Origin: Serripes groenlandicus
Taxonomy: Eukaryota; Mollusca; Bivalvia; Cardiida; Cardiidae
NCBI GenBank assembly: GCA_031761405.1
Contig: JASEVX010000008.1
Location: forward strand, 38,997,800 to 39,061,799
DNA: 64,000 nucleotides
Direction of reading: 5' to 3'
The position numbers and the translations under genes were made by a program. Under the pieces are notes generated by a model. That model was given only the letters and a program-made list of their open reading frames with translations. It was not told the origin of the DNA and made no database searches. This document shows, piece by piece, positions 43,601 through 55,983 of the stretch. Each line of letters begins with the position of its first letter. Positions within the stretch are counted from its first letter, which is position 1.

Positions 43601-46600
43601 ATTGCGCATAATGAGCAACTTCACATTTTGCCACGATGTTTTGAACTCTATTCAATAATTATACTTGCATTTATAGAGATATTCCATATTTTAATATTGC
43701 TGTTTTAAAGTCGTCTGCTACAGATTTGTTGTATGAGGGAAAGGGTTAACACAATCCATTATCGTACATGTAGCGTTTTATTTTAATTTGGTAGTATATC
43801 TACGAAAAGGCTAGATAACATACCTAAACTTAATTAGGTATCTAATCAAATTCTAACTCGCTTATCGAATAGTGATAGGTTAGATTTCAAGTACGTCTCT
43901 TCATGACACTCGATGTATTTAGTAGTTGTAATCTTAAGTCGGCCGCTGCAGTGTTGTCACGTGTCTTCTGTACCAGGGAGGGGATTTATGAACCAGTTAC
44001 CGGTTAATCCTTTCTCACGTGCAGTCTAACGTTGACGCATCCGTTACAGACGACTTTTAAAAACACTGTGACAAAAAAAAAGAAATTGCTCATAAAAAGC
44101 AATTTATACTTTTGCCACAATTTTTTCAACTTAATTCAATAATAATATATTCGTTTCTAGAGGGTTTCATTATAATTCTGCCAAGAGATTTTTAAAAGTC
44201 GTCTGCGCCAGATGTGTTGTATGAGGGGAAGGTTGTTGGGGAAAGGAGGTTAATCCGAATTATTGTATCATGATAACGAATGAGCCACGTCACACGAAAC
44301 CCGACCTTCGAGGACATTGCAATTTAAATTATCATTGAGATTACCACATGATCCAATCGCTTCAGTGGTGTAATTGTGTAGTGGTAGAGCGTCCGCCACG
44401 TGTGCGGGAGGTCGCGGGTTCGATCCCCAGTCGGGTCATACCAAATACTTTAAAAATGGTAGTAATGGCTGCCCTCCTTTGGCGTTCAGGGTCGCGAGGT
44501 TAGCATAACGAATGACTGGCTGATGTCAGGATAAATGGACCAGTAGCACTGGTAACCTACACAGGAAACGCCGTGATATAACCATTAACAGGAGGTATAG
44601 AGGAATCATGTACGACTATACGGCGAATAGGATAGATTCTGTCCCTGGTCGCAAAGTTCCAAAGGACAGTGGAGGACCATAGTGCAGTGGTAGAGCGTCG
44701 GCTTCTAGTGCTAACGGTGCCGGGTTCGAATCCCATGATGAGCGGGTTCTACCTTTGGGCGAGAGTACTGCTTATGTCTCCAGGAAGCAGACCTCGAGCT
44801 TGATTTATATAAGCTGAAAGCTTGTTTCGCAATAGTTTTTAACTAAATAAATTTGATATAAACTAAAGGACGATTTTTCGTACGTTGCAGCTGAACTATT
44901 TATGGTATATCAGTGTTACACCGACAGTGTTTACTTTCATATCGTAACCCTTTCCCACATATATACGCTATCTGACGCCTCTGCAGCAGACGTATTTTGA
45001 AGACATTGTGGAATATCGAGAAATTGCCCATAATGAGCAATTTATTTATCCGCGGTAATGTTTTCAAATCTTTTCTATAAGTATTCTCTTACATTTCAAG
45101 AGATTTTCCATATTTCAACAGGTACGTTTTCGAAATCGTCTGTTGCAGATTTTGTTGTATGCGGGAAAGGGGTAAACTTAACATACTTAAAACTCGGTTA
45201 TCAGATAAAATAGCAAGTCAGCAGTATCTTGTTGGTTATATACTTCAGTTGTGATGTAGTAGGACATTCTTTATCGACCAGTATAGATCCAGATAACCCG
45301 TTGTAACAGCGATTTTTGATTTTTATCTACTTTCCATCCTTGTCGCTCAGGGCCGAGCCCCGGTAGCTCAGTCGGTAGCGACGCGGGCTGTCAATCCAGG
45401 CTTTGTGAGTTCGAATCCCGGCTCGGCCAACTTTCTTTCTGAGGATTGACAAAAGTCAATGCGACATGCGTCATTCGTCTTCCACCAATGGGCTAAGTCT
45501 ATGTGGAAAAGCAGCCAGTTGCTTGGGAAGATTGTTGTGTGGAGTACTGGTGTGAGAAAACCAGGAAATGCATGAGTAGGTGAACTGGCCGCCGTGATAT
45601 AACTGAGAAATTGTTAAAAACGGCGTTAAACCCCAATCAATCAATTGTCGCTCAGGAGTGTGGGGTTAAATTTCCGACTGATTCGTTTGGTTAAAATAAC
45701 TGGGAAGTTGTTGAAAACAGCAACAAACACCATACACACCAACAAACAAAGTGATATTTATCAGAAATGTTCTTTGATTTGTCGCAGACTTCTGACAAGT
45801 TGTGTGCACGTTAAATATATATAGCAACTGAGTAAAGGTACCAGTTGGCATTTCTAAACATGGGGGTGTCAGGGGCGTAGCTCCCTTTAGGCACTGTAGG
45901 CACGTGTCTACACATTTTTTTTATAAAAATGCCCCAAAATGCAGCTGCGACGATACACATCTGCGTAATGTATCGACCAGATCAGCCTGCGCTATCCGCG
46001 CAGACTGATCCGGCCGACACATTCCGTCTAAGGGGGGATAGATAGAGTAGTGATACGTGAAACAGAAAATCCATAAATGGTGAACCGCATTGGTGGTGTA
46101 GTGGAACAGCGTCCGACTCGGGTGTGGGCGGTCGCGGGTTCGATCGGCCGGGTCATACAAAATATCTTAAAAATGGTAGTAATAGCTGCCCTCCTTGGCG
46201 CTTAGCATTATGACTAACTGGCTGGTCTCATAATAAATGGACCTGTAGTACTGATAAATTACCCAGGAAACGCCGTTATGTAACTGAAAAATTGTTGAAA
46301 GCGGCGTAAAGCTCCAATTAATGAAACTATGTGTATGGTAGTAATGGCTTTCCTTCCCCGGCGCTCAGGATTGTGGGTAACGACTGACTCGCTGGTGTCA
46401 GGATAAATGGACCAGTAGTCATGGTAGCTCACCCAGGAAACGCCGTGATATAATAACAAAATGTTGAAAGCGGCTTTAAACAAAATACAAAACGTGAAAC
46501 AAATATATCCTTATCTGAATAGCTCGTGGATAAATCACAGGCTTCTGAATCACATTGTGCTTGTTGATTCCATAGCAAGGATATTTATCTCCACTTCATA

Positions 46601-49600
46601 TTTCTTGGTTGCTTTCCTCGTTGCAAGAGTGAACTGATGCAAATTATGTCAATTGCTGCATGACAGTATTTATTGTGTTACAAGATGAGAATAAATCGAT
46701 ATAACAGATTGATTGATTTGGGTTCAACGCATTTTTCAACAATTGTTCAGTCAAATCACGGCGGCCAGTTCACATACCCATGTGTTTTTGTCCCGGCTTA
46801 AAAAACTGCAAAACAAATGAGCTGCAGTGTTTAATGAAAACTGGGCCCAATGCAATTAATCAACTCTGTTTAGAAAACAGGTCTCGCGGCCGAGTAGAAT
46901 CCAAACGAATGATCTTCGCAAAGATAATGAATATGGTTTAGATAAATATTAAGTTCATGTTATGTATGACATGGTGGAACTATCCGCATTTGTTCTCGTG
47001 ATCTTTAATGTCATAAATTTGCCATAAAACTATATTTACAACTTCGAAAGCTCTAAATTTAACATAAAAGGGCTTTTCAAGTACGCTGCATGTTTGCAAT
47101 CCTTTTTCTTATGTAATCCTTGTCGGGATTGAATGGCACAACAGGCCGAAGCTACTCGATATATGTTTAACTCTTTCAGCGCCACAGGCAATATTGAGTT
47201 TTTTTTGCAAACAATGCTGATTTCAGACGAGTCAGCACGTAACGAGCTGTCTCACCTGAAATCAGCATTGTTTGCCTTTCAGTTAACGAAATAGTCCAAA
47301 ACTTTCATAAATTGAGAAATGGACATACCCGATTTTGAACATGGAAGAGTCTACTTTAAACAATTCGGCGCTGAAAGAGTTAAGCGATGCCCCGCGAAAT
47401 TGGACCAGAGATCTAGATGAGTAAACTGATCTTTTACCCACACTATCCCTCTTATCATCTAACCGAAATATACGATTAGATTCGTTCGAGTATCAATAAT
47501 AAAGGGTTTAAGTTTCAAATAAGAATTTAACTCTCTCTCTCTCTCTTTGTCAAAGGCAATTAAAGGCTTTTGACAAACAATGCCGATTCAGGAGAGACAG
47601 ATCGTTAAAAAATTGCAAAATATGCAGCTTCAGGTGAGACAGCTCATAACGAGCTGTTTCTCCTGAAATCTGCAATGTATGCTACTTATACATTAAATTT
47701 CACAAAATTTCCTGTTGGAAAAAAATGGTGCGGTCCAATTTTCAAGATGGAAGAGTCGACTTCGTGAAATTCGGCAGAAATAGAAATAAAACATACACCT
47801 TAACTAGGGGCTCTGATAATTATGCAACATTAGCGTACTAAACACGATCGATCTGCCTTCGCATCCTCGCTAAATCCGGATCCAAATCGATATTGCCCTA
47901 CAGATGTTTCTGGTTGCATTCTTTGACTAATACGCATACCAGATCAGAATGCGTGGATGCGCTGGCTGATCTGAATCTACACTGGTCGAAAATGTCTTAT
48001 TGTGTGGTTGGTTTCCACTGTGGTAAGCCAGGTTTTAGTTATTGTGATATCCTTGGCATCTTCGTAGTCTGCGTAGTCGTCTGCGTCGTCCGCGTCGTCA
48101 CAAATCTTTAACCTTACCACGTAACTCAAAAACAGTTACACATATATATATATATATAAATGAAACTTGGTGCACACGTTCCTAAAACAATACGCATGTC
48201 TATACTAAGTCACAACACTCTGGTTTTAATAATAATTCATAAATGCCCGTTTTTGTTCTTAGAAATTCATTCAAAAAGTTTAACCTTGCCCACAGCTCAA
48301 AAAACGTTCAAATGAAATTTGGTACACGTGTTCCTAGGAACAATATTCATGTCTATACCAAATCACATAACTCAGGCTTTAATAATCATTCAGTAATGCC
48401 CCTTTTTTCGACTAAGAAATTACATAGGAGCATAGGCGTTCGCTTCGCGGCACTCTTGTTTTATGTTGACCATCACTGACTGTTTGTAGAGTCTCGGTAG
48501 CTAAGTCGGTAGCGACGCGGGTTGTCAATCTAGGGGTTGTGACATCGAACCCCAGCTCGACCAACATTCTTTTCGACGTGTGGCAAAAGTCATTGCAACA
48601 GTCGTCATTCGTCTTCCATCAATGGGCTAATCGTGTTTGAGGAAACGCAGCCAGTTGCTTTGAAAGACTGTTGTGTGGAGTAATGGTGTGCGAATAACCG
48701 GGAAACACTGTGTAAGGTGAACTGGAATCTGTGATATGACTGAACTATTGTTTAACCCTTTCCCTCATATAGACACTTTCTGACGCCTCTGCAGCAGACG
48801 GCTTTTTGATAACATAGTGACAAAAGAAGAAATTGCACAAAACGTGCAATTTCTCCTTTTGCCACAATGTTTTCCTATTTTTGTCATAGGTTATCCATTC
48901 ACTTATGGAGAATTTCTATGTTTTGACAAAATACGTTCAAAGTCGTGCTGCATAATTGTCGTATGAGGGAAAGGGTTAACACTAATCGACCAGCCAATCG
49001 GTATCGCTGTTAATCATTATTTATGCATGTTCAGTATTCATTCAATATGTAAGACTGATCAAGACCCGCCCTCCCGAGTTCAACAATCCTAAGAATGTGA
49101 ATCATATCCAAGATGTGGAACAAAATTAAAATGCGCACAGCGGCTTCAAATTTATTATCGTGTTTAAACAAAGATAGGCTTTTCCTATTGTCAAGTGGTT
49201 TTTGTGTCCTTTTTCATGGGCATTGTGACACGAAAGACTCGTTTCTACGTCGTGTGTCTGTCTGACTGTCTGTTCATCACACGGCGACATTTTGACAGGC
49301 GACATTCTTGTTGTATGATATTTTACTCATTTACCAAGTGTACTTTCGATACAAAATGTATGAAGGTAATTGGTTGTTGTTTATTTGTATTTGTATAAAC
49401 ATTTGTTCAGCTATAACGAGGAGTGCCCTTGTTTAGTTGCCTGTACTACTCGTCAGTTAATCATGACACGAGAGAGTGAGTAGTCGGGCGAACCCCTGAA
49501 ACCTCAGCGCCTAGTAGGGAAAACCATTACTACCAATTTTGACAAATCTTTGAAATGATCCGGCCGTGGATCAAACCCGCGAGCTCCCACACCCCAGCGG

Positions 49601-52600
49601 GACGCACTACCACTACAAGACAAGAGTCTGTCTGTGCAGGTAGTAAAAGCTATAATTGGCATTGTTATATTAATAGAGACGGGATACAGTCAGGACATAG
49701 TCCACTGTGGAGCATGTGATCAGGCTCACTACGAAAAATCAGTATCACAAACTGTGGCTGTATACATTGATGATTTGCTTCGCTTGTCAAAAGTTCTCTA
49801 ATGCTGGTTTTCTTTGAGCACGACTCAATATTGTAATAAGCGTCGTTAGCGTATGGTAATTGCCATGGAAAAGGGATGGAGATGGGATGAAGTGATCTTA
49901 CTGGTGATTACGTGGTTATCGTGTAGTAGACGCGTGAATATGACCAATTTGTCAACTCCTTGAACGACGTAATTGAACTTTGCTACGTGCTAAGACAGTC
50001 TCATTTTCAGTGTAATTGACCTCTTGTAATTTCCCAAAGAAAAAACATATTTTACACAAGGTGGTTTTATGTGGGAAATGGTACATACAGGGGATGTTCC
50101 GAAAAATATCACGGAAATTTTTAAGGAAATATCGTGAACTACATAATTTCACAGAAATGCTACAAAAGATTAAAAAAAACAAATCAAACTTTTCGAACAT
50201 CCCTCGTATATAATACACACCGGCATATTTGTCCTTATGATCTTCATCCGTGACCCGTTTGTGAAGGGTTAGGCTACGTTTGTCAGACATACGTAGATGT
50301 ATGTCCTGCTTACTTTGGGGTAACTTAATTATCTACATGTTACATTGATCGATGCCACGCCCCACGAAAACATACCTTCTGTACATTGCTACCAACGTAG
50401 ATACAGAACATCCTTGCGGCACTGGTCAGTCTAAACAGGATAATTCCATGTAAGACCGCCTCGGTGGTGTAGTTGTAGAGCGTCTTCCTCGGTTACGGGA
50501 GGTCGCGGGTTCGATCACCGGCCGGGTCATTCCAAAGACTTTATAAAAATGGTAGTTATTGCTGCCCTCCTTGGCGCTCAGGGTTGCAGGCTTAGAATTA
50601 CGACTGACTAGCTGGTATCAGAATATATGGACCAGTAGTACTGGTAACTTACCCAGGAAACGCCGTGATATAACTGAACGATTGTTGAAAGCGGCGTAAA
50701 ACACAAATCAATCAATCAGCCGTACATGTACTCTGGAACACTCTGAATAACGGGTCTGTCAAAATGGTATGCGACAAGCGTTATTCGTCTTCTTCCAACA
50801 ATAGGATAACAGTCTATGTTAAAACAAAACCAGCCAGTTGCTTGGAAAGACTGTTTCGTGTGAATTATTGGTCTGAGAAAATAAGGAAACACTTGATGGA
50901 AATGTGACCTGTCCGACGTGAGTTGACTGAAACAAATATTGAAAACGGCGATTAGTACCAATAAATAAATAAATCATTCAAACAATCAATCAATCAATCA
51001 ATCAATCAATATGTAGAAATTACAACTATACACGTATGTAAATATATCGTAGTTGTCTGTAAATTCCAAATCCCCTATGGTCGGTTTTTGTCTGACCTGG
51101 TACATATCACTCAACCCTTTCCCACATACAACAAATCTGCAGCAGACGACTTTAAAAACATACCCGAAAAAAATTGGAAACTCCTTTTAAATGATAGAAC
51201 AATAATAGCATATAGTTGAAAACATGGTGACGAAAGGAGAAATTGCTCGTTTTGAGCAATTTCTTCTTTTGTCGCCATGTTTTCAAAAAGCCGTCTGCTG
51301 CAACTCTTACCTCATTCGCTCTCCACTTCTCACACTACCCATGCCAGGGAATAACCGAGGTCTTTGGATTTTTTGGACAGGGAATTCCCCGATCAGACTG
51401 GACGTGTCTCGTACCAGTATTATCTTGGTATTCCATTATCGCTGCATGTTCGTACACGTATAATAAACTACCGGAACTATGATACATAAGAAAATAAAAA
51501 TAGAGGAGCTTTTCATTCTGAACAAAGGTCTATAAAAGACAGCTGGTAACTAATTCAGGAAAGTCGTGGACTGCATGCAGTTACATCTCTATATGTCGTA
51601 AATCTTAACGTCGAAATAATCGGTACTTCGAAGTTGAAATAAACAACACATATACATTAATTTACCCATTTCCCATATATATATACAGACACAATTTGAC
51701 ACCACTGCAGAAGAAGGCAATTGAAAACATTCCGACAAAACAAGGAATAGCCCATAATGAGCAATTTCTCCTTTTGTCACACTGTTTTCATCTGAATTCT
51801 ATAATTATACTTATATTTATAGAGAGTTTATGTATGTTTTCAACGTCATCTAAAGATACGTCAAAATGCGTATGTGTGTGTGTGTGTGTGTGTGTGGAAA
51901 AAGGATAAACTAAACCAATGAAATACAACACCAAAAGTACGTGTTGTCTAACCGTCTCTATGTCGCGAAGACTTTTCTATTGTCTATTTAACCTCGATGT
52001 AAAGAGATTGATCTATGATCCCGTCGCCAGTATACTAATAAACCGATATGGGTGTCTAACCGTCTCTATGTCGCGAATTGTCGCGAGGTTGTCACGAAGT
52101 TGTCTATTTAACCTCGATGTAAATAGATTGATCTGTATTTCAGGCCCCGTCGCCAGTATACTAATAAACCGATATGGGTGTCTAACCGTCTCTATGTCGC
52201 GAATTGTCGCGAAGTTGTCTATTTTACATCGATGTAAATAGATTGATCTATATTTCAGGCCCCGTCGCAAGTATACTGACAAACCGATATGGATGTAGGG
52301 CTACAACTATAGCAGGATCCATAATCGCCTCCCTGGGGTTCATACTCAGCCTGTTCTCACCTAACTTGTACTTCCTGTACTTTAGTTTTGGAATCATGTC
52401 AGGTAAGTCGTTATCCCTTATCGTAAACGTATCTATTAGTTACTTGATTGTGTCCCCTTCGAACAAGAAGGGGTTTGATGCTTTACACATGACGGTCGGT
52501 CCGTCGGTAGACTAAAGCTTGTCCGATTGATAACTTGATAATGATTGAACCGACAATTCTCAAACTTTGCAGGATAATTGGGCATAACAATAAGATGATC

Positions 52601-54694
52601 TCTATTGGTTTTGAGGCCATCCGTTCAAAGGTCAATGTCACGGTGACCTTGAAAACAAAAAGCTTGTCCGCTTAATACCTGCAGAATGCTTCGGTCTGAT
52701 GTCCTCAAATTCGGTAGAGAGGTTGGACATGTCAAGTATATGACCCTATTTGATTTTGTGATTTTAAGGTCATCCGATCAGAGGTCAAGGTCACAGTGAC
52801 TTTGAACACAAAGATCTTATCCGGTTAATAACTGCAGAACACTTTGGCTTAAGGTCCTCAATTAATTCGATGGTAGATGTTGGACATGACCAGTAGATGA
52901 TGTACATCGATTTTGAAGTCATCCTTTCAAAGGTCAATGTCATAGTGATCTTGAACATGTACCTTACAATGTGATGCTCAGGGGAGCATAATGGTTGACA
53001 AATATCTCTTGTTAATAAATTATTTATTTTTGTGTTTTCCTTGGTGTTAAATGCCATTTTCAATAAGTTTTAGTTATATCACATCGCTTGACTAGGCTAC
53101 TATTAACCCTTTCCCTCATACGACAATTCTACAGCAAACGAATTTGAACATATTTTGTCAAAAAAAAATGAAAAATCTCTATAATTGAATAGAAGACATT
53201 GTGGCAAAAGGAGAAATTGCTCGTTTTGAGCAATTTCTTCTTTTGTCACTATGTTTTCAAAAAGCCGTCTGCTGCAGAGGTGTCAGAAAGCGCTTATATG
53301 AGGAAAAGGGTTAAGTATAGTATAGTTAGACCTTCAACTACAAATTGATAAAACCCTTTCCCACACATGCATATGCGTTTTACGCGTACGATTCAAACGA
53401 TATTTAAAAACATTGTGAGGTCTAAGCAATACAAATAGGTCTCAAATACGTATTGTTAGGATACTGATTATTAACAGAAGGAATAGTTTATATAGTGCTT
53501 TATGCCGCTTTCAACAGTAGTTCAGTTGTATCACGATGTGTCCTGGGTAAGTTACCAGTACTTGATGCACTAGCGATTCGGTAGTTATGAATGAATGAAT
53601 GAATGTATATTGTTTTATGGCGCATCGACAGCTAAGGTCATTTAGCGCGCAATTAAATTTAATTATTCATGATCCCTGGGTAAACAAACCAGTACTAGGC
53701 TAGAAAATGTGCCTTGCCCAAGGGCACTCCACCATGACCGTAGTGCCGCGACCGGGGATCGAACCCGGGACACCCGGTTTCGAAATCCCCGACGCTAACC
53801 ACTCGACCACAGCGGATTCCTCGGTAGTTATGCTTACCCAACATCCCCTAAGCGTCAAAGAGGAAAAACCATCACTTGGAATACATTTGGTATGACCCGG
53901 CCAGGGATCCAACCCGCGACATCCCGACATCCCGCAGAAACTTACCCAGGAAATACCCTGATATAACGGAAGAAAAAAAAGTTTATAAAGCGGCGTAAAA
54001 CAACATACAAACAAAACTTCCATTTCATTTTTTTTTAATATAAGATATATGTGTTTTATACTGACATTTATGGAAAGGTTTTTTTGTATGCATTTGAAAA
54101 ATGTAATTGAAGGGAGATAATCATATACAGTTTTTTATCTTTATTTAGCGAATTTGGTACTTATGTATTCACAGCTTAGATGAGCCGTCCCGCGAGAAAA
54201 CCAACAATATGGCCTCTGCGTAATGTGTCGACCCAGATCAGCCTGCGCAGTCCGCGCAGACTGATCCGGGCGGACACATTCCGTCTCAGAGGGATAGAGG
54301 TATAGAGTAATGATTCCTGAAACAGAAAATCCACAGAAGGCGAAATGTGTCTATCCGGGTAGGTCAGTGCGGCATGCTTTAGCTGATCCGGGTCGATACT
54401 TTACGCAGAGACCATACTGTTGGTTTTCTCGCGGGACGGCTCAGATATCAAAATAAGACAAATATACACAGGATATGCTTGATGTTGTAAATTTATATAT
54501 AGCACTGATTTAGAATGAGTCAGATACATGTAGTATTGATATAATCTATTCAATTTCAAATATTTAATGACCGCATCATTCTTCTTCTTCTTCTTCTTCT
54601 TTTTCTTCTTCTTCTTCTTCTTCTTCTTCTTCTTCTTCTTCTTCTTCTTCTTCTTCTTCTTCTTCTTCTTCTTCTTCTTCTTCTTCTTCTTCTT

Positions 54695-54725
<31 letters not shown>

Positions 54726-55920
54726 TTCGTCGCTGTCGGCACTCACTATTAATATAACAAACTTTATTATTCCAGGTCTTGGTTTTGGTTTAATCTACTT
54801 ACCCGCCATCGTGAGCGTGGGTTACTACTTCGAGAAGAGGCGGGCATTCGCCACTGGTTTGGCCGTCTGTGGGAGTGGTCTCGGTGCCTTTATTTTCAAC
54901 CCCCTGTCGAAATATCTCATCGACGAGTACGGATGGCGTGGTGCTATTCTCATTGAAGCGGGCATTATCTTGAACTGTGTTCTATGTGGAATTTTGTTTA
55001 GACCTCTAGAGGGACCAAAAAGATCGTCTTCTAAAGAGGACGTTGGGAAAAGCAACTTTGACAAAATTAAAGACGCTATTGAAATGGAGTTTGAGGTGGG
55101 CGGAGACAAGTCCAAAAACACGCCCAGCAACGGCTCTCCGGCCATTGTTATTTCACAACCATCTTCGCCAACTCATGAAACATCCGAGTTCATCAACGGA
55201 CAAATGAAAACGAGGAATGCTGAAACGTCACCATTTCTGTTTAAAAGTGATGGTGCTTTGCATATGACAAATCGTAAACACCTGCCCATTTCACCTTTGG
55301 CACTAGATGCCCCGTCCCGTCCGCCACATTTACAACGCCTTCTTTCAGTAGATTCTTCCCAACATTCCAGACATCGTAATAACCATCTAATTCCAGGTAA
55401 GACATTTTGATGTATAAACCCTTTCCCTCATACGACAATTCTGTAGCAGACGACTTTGAACATATTTTGTCAAAAAATTGAAAATCTCTATAATTGAATG
55501 GATAACCTATAACTAAAAGTGGAAAACATTGTGGCAAAAGGAGAAATTGCTCGTTTTGAGCAATTTCTTTTTTTGTCACTATTTTTTCAAAAGGCCGTCT
55601 GCTGCAAAGCGTTTATATGAGGGAAAGGATTAAGGTCCGTCTAAACACGTAAGAGTGAACATTAAATTATTACATGGGTGCCCTGTTTCCTTCTCTGAAG
55701 TAGGATGGTGCACCTTAATGACAAACTATTGGTTAACCTGTTATATCATATAAATAACAGAGGTCACAAACAGAAATTGTATAAATGACACTGTAGAATA
55801 AATATTAGAACATACTTCTTTTCCCAAAGAGTCATATATCCATGGAACGATCTGCCTGAAGACGTAATTAATGCAAAAAGTGTAAATAATTTTAAAAATG
55901 TATTTAAATAAGTGCCATAT

Positions 55921-55983
<63 letters not shown>

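Noticed and set aside
45352..45435. Apparent tRNA gene with good A and B boxes
   Set aside because: It is the head of an S1 SINE repeated at least ten times here with the same body and tail. The same reasoning applies to heads at 4002, 20058, 50454 and 53747-53820.
49952..50290. 112-codon minus-strand frame with [15 protein letters not shown]
   Set aside because: It spans a short foldback element and shows no domain or splice support.
51918..52241. 107-codon frame overlapping the start of exon 2
   Set aside because: It reads through the triplicated acceptor; only the third copy continues into real transporter coding sequence.
54401..54752. Open frames coding poly-lysine or poly-phenylalanine
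   Set aside because: They are translations of the TTC microsatellite in intron 2.
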